In this document: positions 34,491-43,417 of the stretch, one piece after another
How positions within the stretch are numbered: the stretch's first letter is position 1
Layout: the number at the start of each line of letters is the position of its first letter
NCBI RefSeq assembly: GCF_029338195.1
Contig: NZ_CP119779.1
Coordinates: 3,038,001 to 3,102,000, forward strand
Direction: 5' to 3'
DNA from: Haloarcula litorea
GTDB taxonomy: Archaea > Halobacteriota > Halobacteria > Halobacteriales > Haloarculaceae
DNA length: 64,000 nucleotides
Program-made: the position numbers and the translations under genes
Notes under the pieces: generated by a model
The model's input: only the letters and a program-made list of their open reading frames with translations
Databases searched by the model: none
What the model was told of the DNA's origin: nothing

Positions 34491-35723
34491 ATGCTAGGAC
34501 TCGGCCGGCTGAAGATCGTCGGCGTCGTCGTTCTGGTCCTCGGGCTGGCCGCCGGCGGGGCGTTCGCCCTCGGCGTGCTCGGCGTCCCGAGCGTCGAAGG
34601 CGTCCAGAACCACTTCGCCGGCGTCTCCGACGAGACGACGACGGTCCACACGAACCTCACGGTCAACAACCCCAATCCCGTCGGGGTCTCGCTGGGCGGG
34701 ACGGCGGTCAACTACACGGTGTCGATGAACGACGTCCCCATCGCCAGCGGCGACAAGCAGGGACTCAGTCTCTCGACGGGCAACACCACCATCCCGTTCT
34801 CGACGCGGATGCGCAACGAACAGATCCCGGCGTGGTGGCACACCCACATCGAGAACGGCGAGACGACGCGGGTCCTGATCGACGCGCAAGTGACCTCGTC
34901 GCTGGCCGGCGGCCGGTCCGTGTCGCTGACGCAGGACGAGACCATCGAGACGGACATCGTCGGTCAGTTCAACTCCTCGGAGACGCGACCGGTCGACGCG
35001 AACCAGCCGCTGATCTCCGACCCGGTGCTGTACATCAACGAGACCAGCGGGTCGTGGGACCGGGCGAACCTCACCGAGTCCGAGACGCCGATGGACCTCG
35101 ACTTCACGGTGTACAACCCCAAGTCCTACCCCTACACGGTCTCGAAGATCGGCTACACGGTCTCGATGAACGACGTCACCGTCGGCGACGGCGAGACTGA
35201 GAAAGGGTACACGATCGGACCGGGCGAGACCGAGACCATCGAAGCCGACACCGTCATCCGGAACGACCGCCTCGACGAGTGGTGGGTCACCCACCTGGAG
35301 CGCAATCAGGTAACCGACCTCTACATCGACTTCTACTTCGTGCTGGAGGGCGGCGGCGAGTCGTTCCGGATCGACTCCGACGCCATCGACTATCAGAAGA
35401 CCATCGAGACGGACATCTTCGGCAACAAGGCCGAGTACCCGACCGGGACGAACGGCAGTGACGGGTCCGGGAGCGGGGACGACGCCGAGGACGGGTCCGG
35501 GAGCGAGTCGACAGCGACGGAGACGGAGACGGCGACCGAGACCGACGACGGTGGCCTCCTCGGTGGCGACGACGGGACGGCGACCGACGGCGACGGGTCG
35601 GCCGAGACGGCCACGGCGACGAGCACCGAGACCGCGACGGCCACGGAGACCGCGACCCCGACGGACGACGGCGGATCGACGGCGACCGAGACCGACGACG
35701 GGATCCTCTCGCTGGCGGTCTGA
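34491..35723 (+). CDS. LEA14-like (water-stress/WHy domain) surface protein
   Basis: A 410-residue protein: an N-terminal membrane anchor (LKIVGVVVLVLGLAAGGAFALGVL), then two repeats of an LEA_2/WHy beta domain, each with the pattern N-P-N-x-V / Y-T-V-S-M-N-D-V (about 50-145 and 195-295), then a Thr/Glu/Asp/Gly-rich tail of about 90 residues. WHy domains occur in desiccation and hypersensitivity proteins. The tail is low complexity and probably glycosylated or disordered. No C-terminal anchor is present. Confidence 0.83.
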   Translation: MLGLGRLKIVGVVVLVLGLAAGGAFALGVLGVPSVEGVQNHFAGVSDETTTVHTNLTVNNPNPVGVSLGGTAVNYTVSMNDVPIASGDKQGLSLSTGNTTIPFSTRMRNEQIPAWWHTHIENGETTRVLIDAQVTSSLAGGRSVSLTQDETIETDIVGQFNSSETRPVDANQPLISDPVLYINETSGSWDRANLTESETPMDLDFTVYNPKSYPYTVSKIGYTVSMNDVTVGDGETEKGYTIGPGETETIEADTVIRNDRLDEWWVTHLERNQVTDLYIDFYFVLEGGGESFRIDSDAIDYQKTIETDIFGNKAEYPTGTNGSDGSGSGDDAEDGSGSESTATETETATETDDGGLLGGDDGTATDGDGSAETATATSTETATATETATPTDDGGSTATETDDGILSLAV

Positions 35724-35732
35724 CCGGCTCCG

Positions 35733-37313
35733 CTACTCGACCCGGATCGCGACCAGCGACATCCCGCCTCCGATCGCGTCGTCGAGCGCCGTCCGGAGTT
35801 CGCCGGCGGTCGTCGGCTCGTACCCCTCGATCCCGAAGCTCTCGGCGAAGGTCACGAGGTCCGGGTTCGTGAGCGCGGTGCCGGTCGACTCGCCGCGGTG
35901 GGACTCCTGTTTCTCGGAGATGAGCCCGTAGTCGTCGTCGACGAAGACGACGACCGTGAACGCACAGTCCAGCCGCGTGGCGGTCTCGATCTCCGCGGCG
36001 TTCATCAGGAACCCGCCGTCGCCGGTCGCCACGACGACCTCGCCGTCGACGGCGAGGTCCGCCGCCAGGCCGCCGGGAACGGCGATGCCCATCGACGCCA
36101 GCCCGTTCGAGACGATGCAGGTGTTGGGCTCGTAGGTCGGGAAGTTCTGGGCGATGGCCATCTTGTGGCTGCCCACGTCGGAGACGAGGACGTCCGCGGG
36201 GGCCATCAGCTCCCGGAGCACCGGCACCACGTCGCGGACCGTGAACGGGGCCTCGCCGGACGGTTCGCGGTCCACGTCCGCGACGATGTGGTCCCGGAGG
36301 TCCGCGTACCAGTCAGTGTCGAACGAGGGGCGCGTGTCCTCGTACCAGTCGGTCAGCGCGGCCAGCGTCTCCCCGATGTCGGCGACGACCTCCACCTCGG
36401 GGTTGTACGCCTCGTAGACCTCCGCCGGCTGGCTGTCGACGTGGACGATGGCGGCGTCGCCGTGGCCCCAGTCGGCGGGGTCGTGCTCGGCGATGTCGTA
36501 GCCGACGGTCACCACGAGGTCGGCCTCGTCGATGGCGTCGGCGGCCTCGCCGTGGGCCCCGGAGTCCAGCGTCATCAGGGAGTGCTCGTCGGCGTCGGAG
36601 ACCGCGCCCTTGCCCATGTACGTCGAGGCGACCGGGAGGTCCGTCGCCGAGACGAACGCCCGGAGTTGCTCGGCGGCGTCGGTCCGGACGGCCCCGTTGC
36701 CGGCGATGACTAGCGGCCGCTCGGCGGCGGCCAGCAGGGACTGCACCCGCTCCAGGGTCTCGTCGTCGGGCGCGCCCACCCGGACCCGCTCGCGGGTCGG
36801 GAGCGGTTCGACCTCGGTCTCCTCGGCGGCCACGTCCTCGGGGAGCTCGAGGTGGGTCGCGCCGGGCTTCTCGAGTTCGGCCAGCTTGAACGCCTTGCGG
36901 ACGGACTCGTGGACGATGTCCGGGTCGTTGAGCTGGGTGTTCCACTTCGTGATGGGCTCGAAGAGGCCGATGACGTCGATCGCCTGGTGGCTCTCCTTGT
37001 GGAGCCGTTCGAGCCCGCCCTGGGCGGTGATGGCGACCAGCGGGCTCTTGTCGAGGTGGGCGTCGGCGATGCCGGTCAGGAGGTTCGTCGCGCCGGGGCC
37101 GAGCGTCGAGAGACAGACCCCCGCGTCGCCGGTCAGGCGGCCGTGGACGTCGGCCATGAACGCCGCGCCCTGTTCGTGGCGGACCGGGACGAACGTCACG
37201 TCCGAGTCCCGCATCGAGAACAGGACGTCCTCCGTCTCCTCGCCGGGGAGCCCGAAGACGTGGTCGACCCCCTCGCGTTCGAGGCAGGCCACCAGCAGGT
37301 CCGACGCCCGCAT
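35733..37313 (-). CDS. ThDP-dependent acetolactate-synthase-like enzyme
   Basis: A 526-residue ThDP enzyme. The catalytic Glu is E47 in VRHEQGAAF, and the cofactor motif runs GDGGFLMNAAEIE (G431) to VDDDYG (D459-D461), where true acetohydroxyacid synthases usually have Asn-Asn. Whole-protein form matches the IlvB/AlsS branch, but no regulatory subunit gene is near. Its start codon abuts the stop of the semialdehyde dehydrogenase gene with no base between. That pairing is also known in cyanobacteria, where the IlvB-like partner is 2-oxoglutarate decarboxylase, so the acetolactate synthase label is doubtful. Confidence 0.9.
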   Translation of the reverse strand: MRASDLLVACLEREGVDHVFGLPGEETEDVLFSMRDSDVTFVPVRHEQGAAFMADVHGRLTGDAGVCLSTLGPGATNLLTGIADAHLDKSPLVAITAQGGLERLHKESHQAIDVIGLFEPITKWNTQLNDPDIVHESVRKAFKLAELEKPGATHLELPEDVAAEETEVEPLPTRERVRVGAPDDETLERVQSLLAAAERPLVIAGNGAVRTDAAEQLRAFVSATDLPVASTYMGKGAVSDADEHSLMTLDSGAHGEAADAIDEADLVVTVGYDIAEHDPADWGHGDAAIVHVDSQPAEVYEAYNPEVEVVADIGETLAALTDWYEDTRPSFDTDWYADLRDHIVADVDREPSGEAPFTVRDVVPVLRELMAPADVLVSDVGSHKMAIAQNFPTYEPNTCIVSNGLASMGIAVPGGLAADLAVDGEVVVATGDGGFLMNAAEIETATRLDCAFTVVVFVDDDYGLISEKQESHRGESTGTALTNPDLVTFAESFGIEGYEPTTAGELRTALDDAIGGGMSLVAIRVE

Positions 37314-38675
37314 CTACTCCACCCACACCGTCTTCCGGTTGACGAACTCGCGGATGCCCGCCCCCGACAGCTCGCGGCCGTAGCCGGAGTCCTTGACGCC
37401 GCCGAAGGGGACCCGCGGGTCGGACTTGACGAGCTGATTGACGTACGTGCAGCCGGCGTCGATCCGTCTCGCCACGCGCTCCCCGCGGTCCCGGTCCTCG
37501 GTCCAGACGCTCGCGCCGAGGCCGAACTCCGTGTCGTTGGCCTTCTCGATCGCGGCGGCCTCGTCGTCGACCTCGTAGACGGCCGCGGCGGGGCCGAACA
37601 CCTCCTCGCTGTCGGCCGGACAGCCTTCCGGCACGTCCACCAGTACCGTCGGCGGGTAGAACGCGCCCTCGCGGTCCATCGGCTCGCCGCCGGTCAGGAC
37701 CTCCGCACCGGCGTCGACGCTCTCGCTGACCTGCTCGTGGAGGTCCTCGAGCAGTCCCTCGCGGGCCTGCGGGCCGACGTCGGTGTCCTCGTCCATCGGG
37801 TCGCCGACGGTCAGGGACTCCACCTCCTCGACGAACCGGTCGAGGAACTCGTCGTAGACGTCGGTGTGGACGACGAACCGCTTGGCGGCGATACAGGACT
37901 GGCCGCTGTTGAGGTTGCGCGCCCACGCACCGGTCTCCGCGGCGGCCGCGACGTCGGCGTCGTCGAGCACCACGAACGGGTCGCTGCCGCCGAGTTCCAG
38001 CACCGTCTTCTTCAGTTGCTCGCCGGCGGTCGAGGCCACCGACCGGCCGGCCGGGCCGCTGCCGGTCAGCGTCGCCGCCCGCACCCGGTCGTCCTCGAGA
38101 ATCCCGTCGACGAGGTCCGAACCGACGAGCAGCGACTGGAACACGTCGTCCGGGTAGCCCGCCTCCTCGAACACCTCCTCGATGGCTATCGCACACTCGG
38201 GGACGTTCGAGGCGTGTTTCAGCAGGCCGACGTTGCCGGCGGTGAGGTAGGGCGCGGCGAAGCGGAACACCTGCCAGAACGGGAAGTTCCAGGGCATCAC
38301 CGCCAGTACCGGGCCGAGCGGCTCGTAGACCGTCCGGACCTCGGCCTCGGGGGGACTGGGGTGGCCCTCCGGAGCGAGGTACTCGCTGGCGTGTTCGGCG
38401 TAGTGGTCACACGCCCACGCGCACTTCTCGACCTCGTCGCGGGCCTGGGAGATGGGCTTGCCCATCTCCCTCGTCATCGTCTCCGCGTAGTCGTCCCGGT
38501 TCTCCCGGAGGACCTCTGCGGCGTCGGCGAGCAACCCCGTCCGCTCCCGGAGCGGTCGGTCCCGCCAGTCCTCGAAGGCGTCGGCGGCCCCGTCGAGCGC
38601 GTCGTCGACGTCGCTCGCCGAGTGCTCCTCGTAGCTTTCGATCTGCTCGCCCGTGGCCGGGTTCGTCGCGTCCAT
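37314..38675 (-). CDS. NAD(P)-dependent succinate-semialdehyde dehydrogenase-type ALDH
   Basis: A 453-residue ALDH. N130 in MPWNFPFWQ, general base E227 in LELGGSDP and the thiol C261 in NSGQSCIAAKR complete the active site. The form is that of the GabD/Sad group acting on succinic semialdehyde. The gene runs straight into the ThDP-enzyme gene (TAG then ATG), so they are one operon. The start at 38675 (MDATNPATGEQIE) is conserved-looking; the longer frame above it is antisense. Confidence 0.92.
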   Translation of the reverse strand: MDATNPATGEQIESYEEHSASDVDDALDGAADAFEDWRDRPLRERTGLLADAAEVLRENRDDYAETMTREMGKPISQARDEVEKCAWACDHYAEHASEYLAPEGHPSPPEAEVRTVYEPLGPVLAVMPWNFPFWQVFRFAAPYLTAGNVGLLKHASNVPECAIAIEEVFEEAGYPDDVFQSLLVGSDLVDGILEDDRVRAATLTGSGPAGRSVASTAGEQLKKTVLELGGSDPFVVLDDADVAAAAETGAWARNLNSGQSCIAAKRFVVHTDVYDEFLDRFVEEVESLTVGDPMDEDTDVGPQAREGLLEDLHEQVSESVDAGAEVLTGGEPMDREGAFYPPTVLVDVPEGCPADSEEVFGPAAAVYEVDDEAAAIEKANDTEFGLGASVWTEDRDRGERVARRIDAGCTYVNQLVKSDPRVPFGGVKDSGYGRELSGAGIREFVNRKTVWVE

Positions 38676-38751
38676 AGTGACCGGTTCGACTGCGATCGGG
38701 ATAAGCGCGGGCCTGGCAGTCACCGCGGGTCGAGAACGGGCCCCGTCGAGA

Positions 38752-39786
38752 CTACTGGATCGTCGTGTGCTCGGACTCCTCGTCCAGGGCGAGGTTGGTC
38801 GCGATCTCGGCGTTCCGCACCGCGTACTCGGCGGTCTGCTGGAGACTGACCAGCACCTCGCGGACTTCGAGCAGGCTCTGGTTGTCCATCTCCGGGAGGT
38901 CGTCGAGGATGTCGTGTTCCTTGTCGCCGATGTCGTCGTACCGCTCCTTGACCGTGATGGCGGTGTCGTAGTCCCGGTCGACGGCGGCCTGGACCGCCAG
39001 CGCGGTGATCTCGTTGACCTCGTCGGTGAAGTCCCGGATGCGACGCATCGTCGAGCTGTCGACGTCCAGCGAGTGGTCGGTCGCCTCCAGCGCGATCTCC
39101 GCGATGTCCTCGGCGTTGTCGGCGGTGAGTTCGAGGTTCTTGGCGATGGAGCGGTAGCCGATGAGCGGGAACCCGTCCTGGAGGCCGACGGCGCGTGCGA
39201 GGTTGGGGTTCTGGTAGGCCGTGAAGATGAGGCGAAGCAGGAGCACGAAGATCTTGTTGGCCTGGCGCTCACGGTTCAGCGCCCGCTGTGCGAGGTCGGG
39301 GTTGCCGTGGGCCAGTGCCTTCACGGCCTCGTTTCGCATCGTCGACCCGGTCGACTCCAGCCGTTCCAGGAGATTGTCGAGCGTGAAGTCCTCCGGGTCG
39401 ACGGAACACCGGATTGTGATGGTGTCGGGCGTCTCCTCGATGACGCCCAGCCCCATCAGCTGGGTCTCGGCGTTGTAGACCGCGTTGATGTGGTCGGACT
39501 CGAGGGTGCCGCCCTCCGGGGCTTCCACGTGGATGATCCGCCGGCCGAGGACGTACTGTGCGACGATGGCCCGCTCGACGGCGTCGGCGCTGAGGTCTTC
39601 GGCGTGGATGATTGCCTCGGACTCCTCGGTCTGGACGGACTCGGGCATCACCGTCAGCGTCCCCTTGCTCCCCATCCGCAGGGACACCTCGTCGCCCTTC
39701 TCGACGTCGTGTTCGCTGGCCCACTCCGCCGGCAGCGTCATCGCCAGCGTCGACGGCCCCAGTCGCTGGACTTTCCGCGTTTCCAT
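38752..39786 (-). CDS. AbrB-PhoU phosphate-uptake regulator
   Basis: A 344-residue protein: an N-terminal SpoVT/AbrB-type swapped-hairpin (METRKVQRLGPSTLAMTLPAEW, about 1-50) followed by two PhoU three-helix repeats (about 110-225 and 225-335) with E/D-rich metal-binding helices such as NAEDIAEIALEATDHSLD. In haloarchaea this fusion is one of several PhoU-like regulators. It has its own AT-rich promoter, but no pst transporter is nearby. Confidence 0.9.
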   Translation of the reverse strand: METRKVQRLGPSTLAMTLPAEWASEHDVEKGDEVSLRMGSKGTLTVMPESVQTEESEAIIHAEDLSADAVERAIVAQYVLGRRIIHVEAPEGGTLESDHINAVYNAETQLMGLGVIEETPDTITIRCSVDPEDFTLDNLLERLESTGSTMRNEAVKALAHGNPDLAQRALNRERQANKIFVLLLRLIFTAYQNPNLARAVGLQDGFPLIGYRSIAKNLELTADNAEDIAEIALEATDHSLDVDSSTMRRIRDFTDEVNEITALAVQAAVDRDYDTAITVKERYDDIGDKEHDILDDLPEMDNQSLLEVREVLVSLQQTAEYAVRNAEIATNLALDEESEHTTIQ

Positions 39787-39810
39787 ACACCCTTTGTCGG
39801 ACGGGACCGA

Positions 39811-39820
39811 CCTTAATCTT
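39811..39820 (-). promoter_or_regulatory. TATA-like box for the AbrB-PhoU gene
   Basis: On the minus strand this is AAGATTAAGG, about 25-34 bases before the ATG at 39786, in an AT-rich intergenic stretch (39787-39845). A second TATA-like element, GTGTATAG, lies a little further upstream. Confidence 0.45.
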
Positions 39821-39891
39821 GACTATACACCAATTATTACTCGAACGCGAATACAATCACGCGATCGGTCGGACGGTCCCTCGACGGGCGG

Positions 39892-40965
39892 TCACGCGAC
39901 CACCTCGACCAGGCGGCGCTCGTAGCGGCCCACGCGGACCTTCGTCCAGCCCGCGAGTTCGGCGTCGAGGTCGGGATCGCCGGTGTCGACCCGCAGCGTT
40001 CCGACGTCGTCCAGTTTCGAGCGGGAGGCGACCACCTCGACCGTCGACCGGCGGATGACCGCCGGCGAGATCTGCTGATTGCCGCGGCCGAAGACGAACC
40101 CCTGGCCGCCGATCGGCGAGACGACGACGACGTTCTCCTCGCCCAGCGCGTCGAGGATCTCGGACTCGCCCGCGTCCCGGACCAACGGCTCGCCGTCGCG
40201 CCACACGTCGACGCCCAGCGCGGTGCCGTCGAACCCCAGTCGTTCTTTCACCGCTCCGACGGTGCTGCCCGGCCCGAGGACGTAGGTGACGCCCTCCCGG
40301 ACGCTCTCGGCGACCCCCTCGGCGAGCGTCTCGACGGTGCCGCCGCCGAGCTGCTTCGCGGACTGGCGCTGGTCGGCGACGGGGACCGTGGCGACGGCCC
40401 GGAGTTCGGTGACGACCTCCCCGCCGCGGAAGGCGTCCTCGTCGACGTCGTTGACCTCCGCGGGCTCCGTCTCGGAGAACGTCGCGACGATGCGGCCGGC
40501 GGCCCGCGGCGAGACGCCGAACACGGAGGAGTACACCTTGACGCCCGCGGGGACGCCCAGCATCGGCGTCTCCGCGTCGAGGTCGTCCAGCGTCTCGGCC
40601 ACGTCCGCGGCGGTGCCGTCGCCGCCGACGAACAGCACGACGTCGACGCCCCGGTCCACGAACGCGCGCACGGCCTCGCGGGTGTCCGCGCTCGTCGTCG
40701 CGTCGCGGTCCCCCGGCGCTCCCACCACCTCGGGGTCGAAGCCGGCGTCCCGGGCGACCGACTCGCCCATCGGATCGCCGTAGGTGACGATCGACACGTC
40801 CTCTCCGCTGTCGGCGACGGCACGGAGGGCCTCCCCGGCCCGGTCCGGTGCGCGCGGCTCCGCGCCCCGCTCGCGCGCCTCCGCGACCTTCCCGTCGGTC
40901 CCCTTCAGCCCCACGCGACCCCCCATCCCGGCGATGGGGTTGACGACGACACCGATCCGGCGCAT
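39892..40965 (-). CDS. ATP-NAD kinase family protein
   Basis: A 357-residue protein of the NAD kinase/diacylglycerol kinase fold. VVVNPIAGMGGRVGLKGTDG opens the domain and GGDGT (114-118) is the phosphate-donor loop. It matches the longer COG3199 group rather than classical NadK; the substrate may be NAD or another acceptor. The gene is monocistronic. The start at 40965 (MRRIGVVVNP) is set by the conserved first strand; an upstream extension is not supported. Confidence 0.87.
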   Translation of the reverse strand: MRRIGVVVNPIAGMGGRVGLKGTDGKVAEARERGAEPRAPDRAGEALRAVADSGEDVSIVTYGDPMGESVARDAGFDPEVVGAPGDRDATTSADTREAVRAFVDRGVDVVLFVGGDGTAADVAETLDDLDAETPMLGVPAGVKVYSSVFGVSPRAAGRIVATFSETEPAEVNDVDEDAFRGGEVVTELRAVATVPVADQRQSAKQLGGGTVETLAEGVAESVREGVTYVLGPGSTVGAVKERLGFDGTALGVDVWRDGEPLVRDAGESEILDALGEENVVVVSPIGGQGFVFGRGNQQISPAVIRRSTVEVVASRSKLDDVGTLRVDTGDPDLDAELAGWTKVRVGRYERRLVEVVA

Positions 40966-41042
40966 AGCCGCCGTTGGACGGCCGGCGGCAAAAGCCACCC
41001 GGGAACGTGCCTTTCAAGCCACCGGCCACAGAAGCCCGGGGT

Positions 41043-41159
41043 ATGTACCAACTACTCCAGGCCGGCGTCCAGACCGGGATCATCAACCTCGCCGGCGCGG
41101 TCCTGACCGTCGGAGGACTCGCGCTGACCGCGGCGTGGCTGCTCTACCTCTACCGCTGA
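41043..41159 (+). CDS. Single-helix microprotein, 38 residues
   Basis: MYQLLQAGVQTGIINLAG and so on ends LLYLYR: one membrane helix, with GGTATG start context and haloarchaeal codon use. It is divergent from the ATP-NAD kinase gene (77 bases). Too short for automatic callers at common cut-offs. No family recognised; expression is unproved. Confidence 0.5.
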   Translation: MYQLLQAGVQTGIINLAGAVLTVGGLALTAAWLLYLYR

Positions 41160-41186
41160 GCGCCCGACGGCGGCCCGCGCCTCCGC

Positions 41187-41882
41187 TCACTCCTCGTCCG
41201 GCTGTTCGACCCGCTCGCGGAGCCACGCGGCCGCGTCCTCGGCCACCGTCTCGTCGGGGCTCTCGAACCGGACGGTGACGTGGTCGCCGGGGTAGCTCCC
41301 CACCTTCACCGGGAACCGCTCCTGGACGTCCGCGAGCCGGTCCAGCAGTGCGCTCTCCGGTTCGTCGGCGTCGACGGTGACGACGTGGGTCTGTTCGCCG
41401 CTGAACTCCTCGGCCACCGCCGCGAACATCCGCTTCATCTCCGCGGGGACGCCCGGTAGGACGTAGCAGTTCTCGACGACACAGCCGGGGGCGACCCCCT
41501 CGTGGTTCGGCAGGACGCGGCTCCCCTCGGGCACGTCGCCGGTGCCGTCGGTCAGGTCCTCGCGGGCGTAGCCGCCCTCCTCTTCGAGCCACGCCAGCGC
41601 CTCCTCGCTCTCGACGACCTCGCGCCCGAACGCCGCGGCCACGCCGTCGACGGTCACGTCGTCGTGAGTCGGACCGAGGCCGCCGGTGACGATCACGGCG
41701 TCGTAGTCGGCGTGGTACTCGTTGACGACCCGAGCGATGTCGGCGATCCGGTCGGGGACGACGGTGACCCGCTCGACGGTGACGCCGCGCTCGGCCAACT
41801 GGTCGCCCAGCCAGGCGGCGTTGGTGTTGACCGTCTCGCCGGCGAGCAGTTCGTCCCCGACCGTGACCACCGCGACACGCAT
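41187..41882 (-). CDS. CinA-N/MoCF-domain protein
   Basis: A 231-residue protein of the molybdopterin-binding domain of CinA. VVTVGDELLAGETVNTNAAWL, VVPDRIADI and VTGGLGPTHDDVT are the family blocks. It lacks the C-terminal nicotinamide-nucleotide amidase domain of full-length CinA, as usual in archaea, so the common name competence/damage-inducible protein A says little about its role; an ADP-ribose pyrophosphatase activity is known for some homologues. Confidence 0.9.
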   Translation of the reverse strand: MRVAVVTVGDELLAGETVNTNAAWLGDQLAERGVTVERVTVVPDRIADIARVVNEYHADYDAVIVTGGLGPTHDDVTVDGVAAAFGREVVESEEALAWLEEEGGYAREDLTDGTGDVPEGSRVLPNHEGVAPGCVVENCYVLPGVPAEMKRMFAAVAEEFSGEQTHVVTVDADEPESALLDRLADVQERFPVKVGSYPGDHVTVRFESPDETVAEDAAAWLRERVEQPDEE

Positions 41883-41946
41883 AGCGCGGGCTACGGGGGC
41901 GGAACTGAAATACTGTCGGTCCGGAGTGGGTTCGAGCGCGCCCCCG

Positions 41947-42744
41947 CTACCGCATCCCCGGCGGCGGGCCGTCGTCGCCGAAGTCGTCGTCATAGTCCTC
42001 CTCCTCCAGGTCGACGCCGGCCTCCTTCCGACGCCGTTTGACCGCCTGGAGCTGTCGGTAGTAGTACAGCGTCCCGACGGTGCCGACGACGACGGCGACG
42101 GCGGCCAGCCCGCCGAAGATGAGCAGGTCCCGTTCGAGGTAGTACCGGACCTGGAGGCCGCGGCTGTCGATCCCCTCCGGCCAGCGGACGGTCATCCGGT
42201 CGGTCGCCTCGTCGACGTCGGTCTCGTACCCGCCGGGACTGACCTGCGAGAGCAGCGGGATGCCGACCCGGGCCCCGGGCGGCAGCGTCACGGCGTAGGT
42301 CGCGCCGTCGAGGTGGGTCGGCGTCGCGAACGTCTTGCCGTTGCGCGGCGCGCTGTAGGCGATCTGCCCGGAGACGTTGCCGTCGCCGGGGAGCCGGATC
42401 GTCGTCCGCTGGCGCGTCCGGTTGGCACCCAGCGAGGAGTTGCTCGGGCCGACGACGGTGCCGTTCTCGAAGCGGAACCGGAGCGCGCTGATCGGGACGG
42501 ACCGCTCCCGGCCGAGGCCGTCACGGTCGTACACCTCGAGTGTCGCGTTGCTGTCGACTGCGTAGATCGCCTGGTACGACGAGCGGTTGACGAGGACGGT
42601 CACGTCCGCGTCGGTGTCCCAGTCGTACGTGGCCGACTGATTGAGCTGCTCCTGGTCGACGGGATCGGGGCCGGTGATGGCGCTGCAGCCCCCGAGCGCG
42701 ACGAGAGCGAGGACGGCGACGAGAGCGAGGTGGCGGCGGTGCAT
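41947..42744 (-). CDS. DUF5803-like exported lipoprotein with C-terminal membrane helix
   Basis: A 265-residue protein with N-terminal signal and lipobox ALGGCSA, an exported beta-rich domain (about 30-205), one membrane helix (LLIFGGLAAVAVVVGTVGTLYYY, about 207-230) and a basic then acidic cytoplasmic tail. I recall the family as DUF5803 (from memory). It begins 1 base from the end of the DUF2110 gene and is downstream of TFE in the same operon, a surprising place for a surface protein. Confidence 0.82.
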   Translation of the reverse strand: MHRRHLALVAVLALVALGGCSAITGPDPVDQEQLNQSATYDWDTDADVTVLVNRSSYQAIYAVDSNATLEVYDRDGLGRERSVPISALRFRFENGTVVGPSNSSLGANRTRQRTTIRLPGDGNVSGQIAYSAPRNGKTFATPTHLDGATYAVTLPPGARVGIPLLSQVSPGGYETDVDEATDRMTVRWPEGIDSRGLQVRYYLERDLLIFGGLAAVAVVVGTVGTLYYYRQLQAVKRRRKEAGVDLEEEDYDDDFGDDGPPPGMR

Positions 42745-42745
42745 A

Positions 42746-43417
42746 CTAGGGAACGACGGCGAGCAGTTCCGCGGGCATGTACTGACCGATGTCGGACAGC
42801 AGGCCCGGCGCGTCGGTGTCGGGGTTGCAGACGATGCTCTGTTCGAGGAGCCCCAGCCGCTCGACGGTGACGATGTCCTGGGCGTGGCCGGCGCGGTTGA
42901 CCGTCGCGCGGGCCTCCGAGCGGGTGACGCTGTTGGCGTTCACGCGGCCGTTGCCGCGCGACCAGTCGTAGAGGCGGTCGACCTCCTCGTCGGCCAGGCG
43001 CGGGTCGTCGCCGGCGACGAACCGCAGCGGGAGGTGCTGGACCAGGCCGAACCGGGTCCGGATCTGCGCGGGCGTCCCCTGCCCGAGGTCCAGGTTCTCG
43101 GCGGGGACGCGGACCGTCTCGCCGTGGCCGACGTCGAGCTCGAACCCGTCGTCGTCCCAGTGTTCGAGCGTGCCGACGTACACCTCGCCGTCTTCGCGGT
43201 GGGGCGTGATCTCGCCGAACTCCTCCCGGAGGAGGTTCCGAGCCACCGTCGCGTCGGGGCCGTCGACGGTCACGCTGGGGAACTCGTCGTCGCGGACGCC
43301 GACGTCGAAGGTGACGTCGAGGTCGCCGAGTCGGTCGGTGACCAGGCCGCGGAGGCCGTCGAGTGTTCGCTCCCGGGCGTCGCCCGAGACGTACACTTTG
43401 GATGCGAGGACGACCAT
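42746..43417 (-). CDS. DUF2110 family protein
   Basis: A 223-residue soluble archaeal protein of unknown function. VVLASKVYVSGDARERTLDGL opens it, and LPLRFVAGDD, WSRGNGRVNANSVTRSEARATVNRAGH and DIVTVERLGLLEQSIVCNPDTDAPGLL are conserved-looking blocks. Its ATG overlaps the TFE stop (TGATG), so the two are translated together; the same order occurs widely in euryarchaea as far as I recall, which hints at a role linked to transcription. Confidence 0.85.
   Translation of the reverse strand: MVVLASKVYVSGDARERTLDGLRGLVTDRLGDLDVTFDVGVRDDEFPSVTVDGPDATVARNLLREEFGEITPHREDGEVYVGTLEHWDDDGFELDVGHGETVRVPAENLDLGQGTPAQIRTRFGLVQHLPLRFVAGDDPRLADEEVDRLYDWSRGNGRVNANSVTRSEARATVNRAGHAQDIVTVERLGLLEQSIVCNPDTDAPGLLSDIGQYMPAELLAVVP

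Noticed and set aside
35470-35700. Short tandem-like repeats of GAC/GAG/ACG triplets
   Set aside because: These encode the Thr/Glu/Asp-rich tail of the LEA14-like protein; unit length is irregular, so neither a CRISPR nor a satellite.
36852-38849. A 665-codon plus-strand open frame
   Set aside because: Antisense to the ThDP enzyme and aldehyde dehydrogenase, whose catalytic residues are complete.
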